Source of the DNA: a bacterium
Lineage (GTDB): Bacteria > Actinomycetota > Acidimicrobiia > Acidimicrobiales > Bin134
DNA: 41,615 nucleotides
Reading direction: 5' to 3'
Assembly (NCBI GenBank): GCA_028819295.1
Contig: JAPPMA010000046.1
Coordinates: 1-41,615 of the forward strand
The notes below the pieces were generated by a model. It worked only from the letters and a program-made list of their open reading frames with translations. It was not told where the DNA came from and did not search any database. Below, piece by piece: positions 1 to 7,617 of the stretch (positions are counted from its first letter, which is position 1; each line of letters opens with the position of its first letter). Position numbers and translations under genes: made by a program.

Positions 1-78
1 CAACTCGCCCTCGCCCTCGCCTGGAACATCGGCCTCGCCAACACCCAAGCACAGGGCAACGTCCACTACACCGACTAA
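1..78 (+). CDS. C-terminal end of a gene cut by the window edge
   Basis: The first frame is open from base 1 and ends at TAA 76-78, giving 25 residues that finish in QGNVHYTD. The fragment is rich in Leu and Ala and is too short for a family call. A transposase tail is one possibility, but nothing here proves it. About 200 bases without a clear gene follow, before the next coding region. Confidence 0.4.
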   Translation, partial: QLALALAWNIGLANTQAQGNVHYTD

Positions 79-287
79 CACCACACCAGTGATGGGTGAA
101 CCCCGGCCGGCGCCCTCAACCACCTACTGCAATCCCCCCAACACAAAACGTTTGCGATAACCGATCGAATCCCGCGGTCCAGACCACGCGGCAGGAATCG
201 CGTATCCATGCGCTCTTCTTTGAGCCTCCGCTGACACGCGGGGTGGGGTGGGGTGAGGGGGTTGGCTCTTGTGGGAGGATGGCGGCG

Positions 288-638
288 ATGGTTGCGGTGT
301 CGCGGGAGCGGTTCGAGGAGTTGGTGGCCCGGGCGCTGGACGAGATTCCCGACGATCTGGGCGAGCTGATGGAGAACGTGGCGGTGCTGGTGGAGGACGA
401 GGGCGAGGATTCCGATGTCTGGGGGCTGTACGACGGGGTGCCGCTCACCGAGCGAGGCGACTACGGCGGAGGAGAGATGGTGCTGCCCGACCGCATCTAC
501 ATCTACCGGCTTCCCATCTGCCAGGGATGCGGCACTGAGGCCGAGGTAGTGGAGGAAGTGCGCGTCACCGTCATCCACGAGGTTGCCCACCACTTCGGCA
601 TCGACGACGACCGCCTCGACGAGCTCGGCTGGGCCTGA
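288..638 (+). CDS. Small zincin-type metallopeptidase family protein
   Basis: This 116-residue protein has the compact layout of the small bacterial zincin family (Pfam Zincin_1, PF06262). An acidic N-terminal half is followed by a PDRIYIYR strand and a C-terminal HEVAHHFG zinc motif (HExxHxxG) with a downstream Asp before the end. The family is predicted to be a zinc protease or minimal zincin; its substrates are not known. Two ATGs compete. The one at 279 directly abuts the GGGAGG at 273-278, while the one at 288 sits about 9 bases after it, so 288 is chosen. The protein has no signal peptide and should be cytoplasmic. It is probably transcribed alone, because a candidate promoter precedes the next gene. 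Confidence 0.8.
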   Translation: MVAVSRERFEELVARALDEIPDDLGELMENVAVLVEDEGEDSDVWGLYDGVPLTERGDYGGGEMVLPDRIYIYRLPICQGCGTEAEVVEEVRVTVIHEVAHHFGIDDDRLDELGWA

Positions 639-677
639 GGAGGGCTCTTGGGCTGACCGGCTTGAATGAAATGCGGG

Positions 678-683
678 TACTGT
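678..683 (+). promoter_or_regulatory. Candidate -10 element (TACTGT) before the CoA transferase gene
   Basis: TACTGT lies 7 bases before a GTG at 691 and 28 bases before the preferred ATG at 712. Transcription starting near 690 would give a short leader that just contains the AGGAGG at 702-707. No good -35 hexamer is visible. Confidence 0.35.
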
Positions 684-701
684 CCCAGCGGTGAAGACCT
701 C

Positions 702-707
702 AGGAGG
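702..707 (+). promoter_or_regulatory. Strong ribosome binding site AGGAGG that fixes the start at 712
   Basis: AGGAGG sits 4-5 bases before the ATG at 712. It decides that start over the in-frame GTG at 691, which lies upstream of the site and would add seven residues not expected in the family. Confidence 0.7.
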
Positions 708-711
708 CAGC

Positions 712-1848
712 ATGGGACCGCTCAAGGGTATTCGCGTGGTGGAGATCGCCGGTATCGGTCCGGGGCCGTTCGCGGCCATGATGCTGGCAGATCTGGGTGC
801 TGATGTGGTGCGAATCGACCGGGCCGACCGGGTTCGCGACGAGGTTCCCGACACCCCCCATCCCGATCTTTTGAACCGGGGCCGACGCAGCGTGGGCATC
901 GACCTCAAACACCCCGATGGGCCAGAAATCGTGTTGAGTCTGGCGGAGGGCGCCGACGGGCTGATCGAGGGATTCCGCCCTGGTGTGGCCGAGCGCCTGG
1001 GCATCGGCCCCGACGAGTGTCTGGCCCGCAACCCCAAGCTTGTGTACGGGCGCATGACCGGTTGGGGACAGGACGGCCCCTATTCGTCGATGGCCGGCCA
1101 CGACATCAACTACATCGCGCTGTCGGGCGTGCTGGGGGCGATCGGCCGGGAGGGGGAGGCGCCGGTGCCTCCGATGAACGTGGCCGGCGACTTCGGCGGA
1201 GGCGGGATGCTGTTGGCCCTCGGGATGCTGGCCGCCATGCTGGAGGCCCGCACCTCGGGCCGGGGACAGGTGGTGGACGCATCCATGGTGGAGGGTTCTG
1301 CCCTGCTCATCACCATGATCTACGGGATGCGCGCCATGGGAGCGTGGGGGGCGCGGGGCACCAACCTCTTGGACACCGGCGCCTGGTTCTACGACGTCTA
1401 CGAGTGCGCCGACGGCGAGTACATCTCGCTGGGCGCCCTGGAGCCCCAGTTCTTCGCCGAGATGGTGGCAAAGACGGGTATCGACGCCGAGGGCATCGAC
1501 CAGAACGACCGCGCCGCCTGGCCGGAGATGCGAACCCGCCTGGCCGAGGCGGTCAAAGCCAAGACTCGTGACGAGTGGTGCGAGATCCTCGACGGATCCG
1601 ACGCCTGCTTCGCCCCGGTTCTCAGCCTGGCCGAGGCCCCGGGGCATCCCCACAATGAGGCCCGAGGCACGTTTGTGGATGTGGGCGGCGCCCTCCAGCC
1701 CGCCCCCGCTCCTCGCTTCAGCCGCACCCCGGCCGAGATCGCCCGTCCCTCCCCCCACCCCGGCCAGCACACCGCCGAGGCGCTGGCCGACTGGGGTTTC
1801 GACGCTGCCGCGGTGGTCGCCCTGCAAGAATCGGGGGTTGTCAAGTAA
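712..1848 (+). CDS. CaiB/BaiF CoA transferase family, alpha-methylacyl-CoA racemase type
   Basis: The 378-residue product matches class III CoA transferase-fold enzymes of the alpha-methylacyl-CoA racemase branch. That branch epimerises 2-methylacyl-CoA esters during breakdown of branched fatty acids or sterol side chains. The N-terminus GPLKGIRVVEIAGIGPGPFA is typical. Residues corresponding to the catalytic set of the Mycobacterium tuberculosis racemase (His126, Asp156, Glu241) are visible: His130 in AGHDINY, Asp160 in GDFGGGGM and Glu244 in GALEPQF. True family CoA transferases use an Asp nucleophile in a different context, so racemase is favoured. The stop overlaps the start of the next gene by one base, so the two are probably co-transcribed. 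A GTG at 691 is the alternative start. Confidence 0.88.
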   Translation: MGPLKGIRVVEIAGIGPGPFAAMMLADLGADVVRIDRADRVRDEVPDTPHPDLLNRGRRSVGIDLKHPDGPEIVLSLAEGADGLIEGFRPGVAERLGIGPDECLARNPKLVYGRMTGWGQDGPYSSMAGHDINYIALSGVLGAIGREGEAPVPPMNVAGDFGGGGMLLALGMLAAMLEARTSGRGQVVDASMVEGSALLITMIYGMRAMGAWGARGTNLLDTGAWFYDVYECADGEYISLGALEPQFFAEMVAKTGIDAEGIDQNDRAAWPEMRTRLAEAVKAKTRDEWCEILDGSDACFAPVLSLAEAPGHPHNEARGTFVDVGGALQPAPAPRFSRTPAEIARPSPHPGQHTAEALADWGFDAAAVVALQESGVVK

Positions 1849-2648
1849 TGGCAACCATGGTGAACTTCCACGCCCATCCCGACGATGAGGCCATCGCCAC
1901 CTCGGGCACGATGATGAAAGCAGCCGACGAGGGCCACCGGGTGGTGCTGGTGGTGGCCACCAAGGGTGAGCAGGGCGAACCGGTGCCCGGAGCGCTCAGC
2001 CCGGGGGAGACGCTGGGAGAGCGCCGAGCAGCAGAGACCCTGGAGGCGGCGAAGATCATCGGCGCCCACCGGGTGGAGTTCTTGGGCTACGAGGATTCGG
2101 GCATGGCCGGCGAGGGGTCCAACAACAATCCCGCCAGCTTCTGGCAGGCCGACTTTGACGAGGCGGTGGAGCGGTTGGCCCGCATCCTGGCCGAGGAGTC
2201 CGCCGACGTTCTCACCGTGTACGACGACCACGGCGGCTACGGACACCCCGACCACATCCAAGTTCACCGGGTGGGGGTGGGTGCGGCTCGCAAAGCCGGA
2301 GTCGAAAGGGTGTTCTACGCCACCATGAACCGCACCCAGATCCTGCGGCAGATGGCCGAGGTGGAGTCTTTCGCCGAGGCGATGGAGGACATCGATGTCG
2401 AAGGGGCTGAGCGGATCAGAGACGAGGAGTTCGGCACCGAGGAGGCGGACATCACCCACGCGGTGGACGTGAGCGCGTATTTGGAGCGCAAGCGGGTCGC
2501 CATGCTGGCCCACGCCAGCCAGATCACCGCCGACTCCTTCTTCGGAACAATGACCGACGAGCAGTTCGCCGACGCGTTCGGCACCGAGTGGTTTGTGGCC
2601 CCCGGACCGCCGCGCACCGGCGACTTCGCCACCGACCTTTTCGGGTGA
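1848..2648 (+). CDS. PIG-L family zinc deacetylase (LmbE/MshB/Mca-like)
   Basis: This 266-residue protein carries the PIG-L metal motif HPDDEA near residue 10 and the second metal region GGYGHPDH in the middle. The family hydrolyses N-acetyl or amide bonds on glucosamine-type substrates. In actinomycetes the best-known members are MshB (mycothiol synthesis) and Mca (mycothiol conjugate amidase); the segment FLGYEDSGM resembles both. I cannot say which of these roles applies, or whether the enzyme acts on another N-acetyl sugar. The ATG overlaps the preceding TAA (TAATG), and the end overlaps the GTG of the next gene, so the three form a tight operon. An ATG at 1857 is a possible alternative start. 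Confidence 0.85.
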   Translation: MATMVNFHAHPDDEAIATSGTMMKAADEGHRVVLVVATKGEQGEPVPGALSPGETLGERRAAETLEAAKIIGAHRVEFLGYEDSGMAGEGSNNNPASFWQADFDEAVERLARILAEESADVLTVYDDHGGYGHPDHIQVHRVGVGAARKAGVERVFYATMNRTQILRQMAEVESFAEAMEDIDVEGAERIRDEEFGTEEADITHAVDVSAYLERKRVAMLAHASQITADSFFGTMTDEQFADAFGTEWFVAPGPPRTGDFATDLFG

Positions 2649-3031
2649 GCGCGGGTTCGGGCCTGTTGGCCGCGTCGCTGGCCGGCTTCCACGACTGGTT
2701 CTCCTGGGTGGTGATGCTGGCCAACGCCGCCGCCGGGGGATGGGCTCTGGGCGCCCACTTTCGACCGAAGTTGCGCGGCTGGCCGCTGTGGGCGTTTATC
2801 GCCGCAGCTCAATGCACCATCTTCGCCCAGGTGATCGTGGGCGTTGTGTACGAGAACCGCTCGGGAGCCGATCCCGGAGACTTGCACCGCCTCTACGGCT
2901 TCGCGGCCATTGCCGCTGTGGCCATCGTCTACGCCTATCGAATGCAGTTCGCCCACCGACGCGAGCTCCTCTACGCCGGCGGCAGCCTCTTCCTGTCCGG
3001 CCTGGCCATCCGGGCCATGATCCTCAGCTGA
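2645..3031 (+). CDS. Small integral membrane protein, unknown function
   Basis: The product is 128 residues from a GTG whose last two bases are part of the preceding TGA (GTGA overlap). It has four hydrophobic segments, roughly residues 19-36, 47-66, 83-98 and 105-122, joined by short polar loops, and a HRLYGF stretch between the second and third. The compact four-helix arrangement resembles small actinobacterial membrane proteins, but I do not recognise a family. Position and overlap suggest co-translation with the PIG-L deacetylase. Longer frames begin upstream only inside the deacetylase gene and are less likely. Confidence 0.65.
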   Translation: MSAGSGLLAASLAGFHDWFSWVVMLANAAAGGWALGAHFRPKLRGWPLWAFIAAAQCTIFAQVIVGVVYENRSGADPGDLHRLYGFAAIAAVAIVYAYRMQFAHRRELLYAGGSLFLSGLAIRAMILS

Positions 3032-3181
3032 TTGTGCCTGTTGGAGGGTAAGCAGCTTCAACGCTAAGAGCCACTTAACGCCGACTCAGCGAAGGGGTCT
3101 GATCCGGTGTCTTGAGACGGATCGCGGTAGGGAGATTCCATTGATGTCGCGTACCCCCGGAACCAGGCAACCAGGCCCAAA

Positions 3182-4408
3182 TTAGCCGGACCAGATCACA
3201 AGACGGAGTTCGCTGTCGTCGATCAGCGAATACTCTGGCGCGCGGCCTGACAGTTCTTGGCTCTCTTTAAGAATAATCGGAACTCCATCTCCCCGTCGTT
3301 CCATCATGTGAGATCTTTGAAGCGGGTCAGAGTGGTCCACCGGGCATCGGGCCAGCAAAGAGACAACAAGCTCGTTCCTGCTGTACTGCCTTAGGTGCAG
3401 GCTGTCAGGCGTCAGAGTATTGACCAGTGGTCCAGGAACATAGAGCTCAAGGCGGTTGCGAAACATGTGGAGACGGATGCGAGCACCTGCCATTGAGTAG
3501 TCACGATGGGCTACTGCATTGACCAATGCCTCGAAAACGGCGCGGTCGCTGAATTGAGGTCGGCTAACTCGAGCGACTTCCTTGTCCGCTTCAACAAACA
3601 TGTTTCTGCGGACGAAGCTGAGGGCCTCCATGACTTGAAGATCCAGAGGCCCTGTAAAGTCCCGGGCGTCACTTTGGTAGTTGACATCGGTGCGCTCACC
3701 GGTGTAGCTGATGGCCTGAATGTACGCGTGCGGCATCCAACGTATTGGTTCGGGAACGCACAGCAACACACCAGCAACCGTAAGCCTTGTAATGCCCTGG
3801 TCGTCTTCAGCAATAATCCGGAGTTTTTGAAGCACGCTATCGTCGGCAAGATCTTCACCACGTATGAAACGAGTGGTCAAAGATGGATCCAAGTCTTCTC
3901 GGGTAGTCATCGGAACGACTGATTCGTCGAATCGGATAACTCTGCTTTGGCTACGTTCTTGAAATAGACGAGACAACACTTCAGGTGCCATTTCCCGTTT
4001 CGAACTACCAATTCTCGTAAAATATCCGCCAGAACTCTTGTGTACAAACAAACTACGATGAACATCAACTTGAATTATTATTGATGTCTCATCAGGGCTT
4101 GATGGCAACTCGATTTTTCTTATGGCTACATCCAAAGGTGGGTCAATTGAGTCATTACAGATCTCCCGTACCCACGTCTCTACCGTGTCCAGACGGCCCA
4201 AAGGGATACCAATGATATCGCGACTCTTGTCATCAACGCCTAAAAGGATAGTACCACCGACATTATTGGCCATTCCGGCGAGTTCATCAGAGAAGGATTT
4301 GCGGTTTGGTTCCGTGACTGAGTTGCCAGAGAAGAGTACTCTTTTGAGTTCTAAGGTTGAATCCTCTCCAAGCAAGATACGCTTACGTAAATCACCAAAA
4401 TTCGCCAT
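3182..4408 (-). CDS. AlbA_2/Schlafen-domain protein with GHKL-like ATPase C-terminus
   Basis: This 408-residue protein has the COG2865-type layout. Residues about 10-145 form an AlbA_2 (Schlafen-like) domain, with STLELKR at 17-23, the glycine-rich strand GGTILLGVDD at 51-60 and the closing GGYFTRIGSSKREMAPE block near 127-143. Residues about 285-385 hold an HATPase_c_4-like region, with the N-box EALVNAVAHRDY at 293-304 and a later glycine-containing RRGDGVP near 371. Relatives are annotated as ATP-binding proteins or putative regulators; the Schlafen-type domain may bind or cut nucleic acid, but activity is not established. It starts 2 bases after the stop of the PHP-ATPase gene and shows no clear ribosome binding site, suggesting translational coupling. 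A GTG at 4414 overlapping that stop is an alternative start. Base composition is much more AT-rich than the flanking genes. Confidence 0.82.
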   Translation of the reverse strand: MANFGDLRKRILLGEDSTLELKRVLFSGNSVTEPNRKSFSDELAGMANNVGGTILLGVDDKSRDIIGIPLGRLDTVETWVREICNDSIDPPLDVAIRKIELPSSPDETSIIIQVDVHRSLFVHKSSGGYFTRIGSSKREMAPEVLSRLFQERSQSRVIRFDESVVPMTTREDLDPSLTTRFIRGEDLADDSVLQKLRIIAEDDQGITRLTVAGVLLCVPEPIRWMPHAYIQAISYTGERTDVNYQSDARDFTGPLDLQVMEALSFVRRNMFVEADKEVARVSRPQFSDRAVFEALVNAVAHRDYSMAGARIRLHMFRNRLELYVPGPLVNTLTPDSLHLRQYSRNELVVSLLARCPVDHSDPLQRSHMMERRGDGVPIILKESQELSGRAPEYSLIDDSELRLVIWSG

Positions 4409-4410
4409 AG

Positions 4411-7140
4411 TCACGTACCCGTCAAAGTCATAATGCGTTGGTAACGACGCTCGAATGCTTCGCGTCCACCTTCCATGACTCGGCATATCTCTTCGCGTAC
4501 ACCCTCTTCTTGGAGTCCGCCTTGGCGCGTGATCTTCGTTCGACCGTTGACACTTGCAAGAGAAATTAATAATTCGGCGTCACCATGTACTACAATATTC
4601 GGGTTGTGAGTAACGACTATGACTTGCCGCTCAAACTTTGCTTCTCGCAAACGGCTGACCAGCAGGTCATAGATGAGTGTGTTATCTAGATCGTCTTCAG
4701 GTTGGTCTAGAATTATGGGCTCGGAGCCATAACCAAGCACAAAGGCCAGTAGTGCCGCAGTTTGTTGGCCTGGCGATCCTTGAGATAAATCCTTCCATTT
4801 CTTGTTGTTCTGATCCTGGTATTCCACTGTAACTGTGTCTTCGGGAAGATAAAGTGCCAGACGGTCGATTGATTCTGGAGTTGCCTTTCGGATGGTGTTC
4901 AAGAACCGACGATCTTTCATCGCCCATGAAGGGTTGCCGCCAAAGCGAATTGCTGCCAATTCCGAAAGGACAGCATCCAGTTTCTGCCAGTCCCACTCCT
5001 CTTCTTGCTTGGGGCATATCTTCTTGAATATGGCTTCGCGATCATTCTCAAAACTGTCGGCCCCAAATGCTGCTGCGAGTCTCTCTCGGAGAGTATCACA
5101 GCTTCCATAGGGTGTTATCGTTACACGAATTATTTCGCCACTTGTTTCGGCATCAATGAACTGAAGTCGTCGATCGCTCAGTTCACCTCGCAGTTTGCGA
5201 TAGCCCTTTAGGACGTCTTGCGCTTCATTGTCCAATTCTTCTGATCGACGAGTATCTTGTTCTATGCGGGCTATTTCCTGTTTGAGCGAGGCAGCTTGAT
5301 GCAAAAGGCTATCGTATTCATCAATACTTGCGACTCCTTCTTGCGCCAGAGTAGCCGATAGGGCCTCAAATCTTGATTCACTGTCAGATTTTGCTGTGTT
5401 CCAAAGGCTGGCATCTGAGCTAGATTGAACCTCGTCGATCTTTTGTTTTGCCTCGGTTATCAGAGTCAGTATATTTTGCTTAAGTCCGTCTACGATTTGC
5501 TTGACATTGGCATGTGTGCTGAAAAGGCTCTCTGATGCGTCGTCGCTCTCAGTGTCAGAAGTGAGTTCAAGGTCGGGTACAGAAAGGTCGGTTGCAGATA
5601 GTTCAATAGCGTCGATTTTGCTGAGAGCAGTATTGAGAATTGCCCGCCAGGCATCATCTTGCTGCCGCCGTAGACGGTACTCACTCAGAATGGCTGCATT
5701 TTCTCCACCCTGAAGAATATTCAATTTTCGCTCAACATCACGCAGGGCTGCCTGTCTGTCTGGCAAGTTCTCGGCAGAAGAGCGGGACGCTCGTGCTTGA
5801 GCCCTCAGAGACAGATAGTGTTCGTTTTGTTGCTTGGTAGTTCGCCTTATTTCTGCTTCGTTGACACGGTTGCTTTGGTCTATAACTGTCAAGAGAGCGT
5901 TGGGGTCTTGCGCGAGGGCAAAGAGTTGCTTCTGACTATATATTCTTACAGGAAAGAGTTCACTTATATTACCGTCTTCCGCCACTCGCACGTCGTCGTC
6001 AATGCGGCATATCGCTGGCGCACTGCCATCAGAACTCCAGGAAACGACAAAGCGCTCGCCATCTTTTCGGTACACCGCTTCGACAACGGTATTTGCTGTA
6101 GCTAGTCCTTCTCCTTGTTTGGAGTAATCGCTCATTCTGCTGTCAAAGATCTTTCGCAAAGAACCCTCGTCGCTCGTATCACTTCCATCCAATTCAAATT
6201 CTCGTCGAAATGCTTTTCTACAAAAGTCGACTATTGTAGATTTCCCAGTACCACGACCACCGATGATTGTGTTCAGCCATGGATTGAAATGAACAGTTAC
6301 GGGTTCTCTTCTTCCAATGTACTTGGCGTTCGCTACCGATATGCTCTCTATTGCCAAGTTGGCATGGTTGTTGTTGGGATCATTGGGGGTTGATTGCCTG
6401 GAAGGTTTTAGGGATTCGTCACCGTCAAGCAGTGCTAGTCGAAGACCTTCATAGCTTGGCGTTGTCATCTTGACCCAAGTAAATCGAGTACCGAGACTGT
6501 CGTAGGCATGGCTGTCTGATGACCAGACTTGCGGTATAGACCGATTGACTTGTGTTTGCTGTCCATCAAGCCAGTTGTCGGAATATTCGCGTTCTGGGTC
6601 AATCTCTACTGCTAGCAAGTGTGGGTGATTGAGTATGTTAATTAGCGGCATGCCGCTGTTATATTGCGTCAAGATTCCCTTAGGTCCGTTGACATGCGCT
6701 CCAAGTATGAGGGCCTCGTTGCCACAATTGTCAAGGATGTTCAGGATACTCAGCGAGGACTGGCCTTCCTGGGTGCCTTGGTCGTCTACGGAAATATCGA
6801 TGTCAGCCAGGATCTTTTCAACGTGTTGCTGGGTGGCGTTGGGGGCGAGGAGGAGGAGGAGGTGGATGCCATCGCTAGCAGTTGCCTCTACGGCAGGGAA
6901 GAGGACCGGAGAATCGTCGCCTTGCAAAGCAACGCTTTGAAGATGTTGGATCCCTTGGGCAGTGTTGTGATCGGTTATTGCGACGGCGTGGAGGCCGGCA
7001 TCGCGTGCTGATTGGATCCAGGCATCCCAGTCAGGACTTTGCCGATCTGCCAAGTTGCCGAAATCGTAAGAGGCGGGGGAATGAGCGTGGAGGTCGACGC
7101 GCCACCAGCGGGAGCCGGGCCAATCCCATGAGTTGGTCAT
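4411..7140 (-). CDS. PHP phosphoesterase domain fused to SMC/ABC-type ATPase (TrlF-like)
   Basis: The 909-residue product opens with an intact PHP metal site: DLHAHS at 16-21, TDHN at 56-59, Glu85 in AVEATASDGIH, His149 in GAHVNG and SDSH at 208-211. A P-loop GGRGTGKS follows at 294-301. A long charged coiled-coil-prone region spans about 420-660. The ATPase closes with a signature-like LSQGSPGQQT at 785-794, Walker B IILDQPEDDLD near 809-819 and the switch VVTHN near 842-846. This is the layout of large PHP-plus-AAA proteins, some of which carry the name TrlF-family AAA-like ATPase. PHP domains hydrolyse phosphoesters; the SMC-like part probably senses or clamps DNA or drives conformational change. 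The gene leads a two-gene cassette with the AlbA-domain protein. GGAGG lies five bases before the ATG. The AT-rich composition suggests acquisition by transfer. Confidence 0.85.
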   Translation of the reverse strand: MTNSWDWPGSRWWRVDLHAHSPASYDFGNLADRQSPDWDAWIQSARDAGLHAVAITDHNTAQGIQHLQSVALQGDDSPVLFPAVEATASDGIHLLLLLAPNATQQHVEKILADIDISVDDQGTQEGQSSLSILNILDNCGNEALILGAHVNGPKGILTQYNSGMPLINILNHPHLLAVEIDPEREYSDNWLDGQQTQVNRSIPQVWSSDSHAYDSLGTRFTWVKMTTPSYEGLRLALLDGDESLKPSRQSTPNDPNNNHANLAIESISVANAKYIGRREPVTVHFNPWLNTIIGGRGTGKSTIVDFCRKAFRREFELDGSDTSDEGSLRKIFDSRMSDYSKQGEGLATANTVVEAVYRKDGERFVVSWSSDGSAPAICRIDDDVRVAEDGNISELFPVRIYSQKQLFALAQDPNALLTVIDQSNRVNEAEIRRTTKQQNEHYLSLRAQARASRSSAENLPDRQAALRDVERKLNILQGGENAAILSEYRLRRQQDDAWRAILNTALSKIDAIELSATDLSVPDLELTSDTESDDASESLFSTHANVKQIVDGLKQNILTLITEAKQKIDEVQSSSDASLWNTAKSDSESRFEALSATLAQEGVASIDEYDSLLHQAASLKQEIARIEQDTRRSEELDNEAQDVLKGYRKLRGELSDRRLQFIDAETSGEIIRVTITPYGSCDTLRERLAAAFGADSFENDREAIFKKICPKQEEEWDWQKLDAVLSELAAIRFGGNPSWAMKDRRFLNTIRKATPESIDRLALYLPEDTVTVEYQDQNNKKWKDLSQGSPGQQTAALLAFVLGYGSEPIILDQPEDDLDNTLIYDLLVSRLREAKFERQVIVVTHNPNIVVHGDAELLISLASVNGRTKITRQGGLQEEGVREEICRVMEGGREAFERRYQRIMTLTGT

Positions 7141-7145
7141 CTGGA

Positions 7146-7150
7146 CCTCC
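7146..7150 (-). promoter_or_regulatory. GGAGG ribosome binding site inside a small inverted repeat
   Basis: On the minus strand TGGAGG precedes the ATG of the PHP-ATPase gene by five bases. It lies inside CTGGAGGTCCAG (7141-7152), whose ends CTGGA and TCCAG are complementary, so a small hairpin could occlude the site. Confidence 0.55.
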
Positions 7151-7167
7151 AGATATTCACCTAGACG

Positions 7168-7184
7168 CGCAATAGCCTATTGCG
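7168..7184. promoter_or_regulatory. Perfect 8-1-8 palindrome upstream of the PHP-ATPase gene
   Basis: CGCAATAG, one C, then CTATTGCG form a perfect inverted repeat, starting 28 bases upstream of the minus-strand ATG at 7140. Read on the minus strand its centre contains TAGGCT, a plausible -10 hexamer. This is the usual place for a dimeric repressor operator. A second GC-rich inverted repeat, GCGGGC-GT-GCCCGC, lies at 7189-7202. Confidence 0.5.
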
Positions 7185-7288
7185 GAGTGCGGGCGTGCCC
7201 GCGCATCTTTAGGCTTGTGTCTGGCAGGAAGAGCGAGGCTGCTGGCGATGTAGGCAACCTGGTCTGGTTGGCCTTCCCCGAAGGGAGG

Positions 7289-7525
7289 TCAGAGGTTGAC
7301 GACGGGGCAGGTGAGGGTCCTCGTGATGCCGTCGACCATCTGGATCTGGCTCACCACCAGGCGGCCGAGCTGGTCCATGGATTCGGCCTCGGCTTTGGCG
7401 ATCACATCGTATGGGCCGGTCATGATCTCAGAGATCACCACGCCATCGATGTCGCGGATGGCCTCGGCCACCTGACGGGCCTTGTCCATTTCGGTTTGGA
7501 TCAAAACATATGAGCTGACACCCAC
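7289..7525 (-). CDS. Stand-alone Lrp/AsnC ligand-binding (RAM) domain protein
   Basis: This 78-residue protein consists only of the AsnC/Lrp effector-binding fold. It begins with a YVLIQTE strand, continues through an AEAIRDIDGV helix and turn and an ISEIMTGPYDVIAK block, and ends in a VDGITRTLT strand. No DNA-binding helix-turn-helix is present. Such stand-alone RAM proteins bind amino acids or other small effectors and assemble into multimers; whether they regulate a partner is generally unknown. The start is GTG at 7525, with GGAGG nine bases upstream. A minus-strand TACGAT at 7555-7560 could be its -10 element. It is divergently arranged with the 523-residue protein, across 92 bases. Confidence 0.82.
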   Translation of the reverse strand: MGVSSYVLIQTEMDKARQVAEAIRDIDGVVISEIMTGPYDVIAKAEAESMDQLGRLVVSQIQMVDGITRTLTCPVVNL

Positions 7526-7554
7526 GTGACTGCACCTCCGGTCGGTTGTCCCGC

Positions 7555-7560
7555 ATCGTA
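7555..7560 (-). promoter_or_regulatory. Candidate -10 element (TACGAT) for the RAM-domain gene
   Basis: On the minus strand TACGAT lies about 30 bases upstream of the GTG at 7525, leaving a short leader that contains GGAGG. No convincing -35 is visible. Confidence 0.35.
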
Positions 7561-7617
7561 CTCAAAGCCGCGCTCGAATGGGCTAGCGAGCCAGGCGAAG
7601 CGCAATGATTTAGGCCG

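Noticed and set aside
691..711. GTG start seven codons upstream for the racemase
   Set aside because: TACTGT seven bases before it would allow a leaderless start, but the strong AGGAGG and family alignment favour 712.
3032..3181. Attachment-site repeats flanking the PHP-AlbA cassette
   Set aside because: Comparison by eye of 3032-3181 with 7141-7288 showed no convincing shared direct repeat, and no integrase is present.
3506..3922. Plus-strand frame opposite the AlbA-domain gene
   Set aside because: The minus strand carries the AlbA and GHKL motifs; the plus frame is not protein-like.
7189..7202. GCGGGC-GT-GCCCGC as a terminator
   Set aside because: No gene ends into it on either strand and no T-run follows directly; more likely part of the cassette's upstream region.
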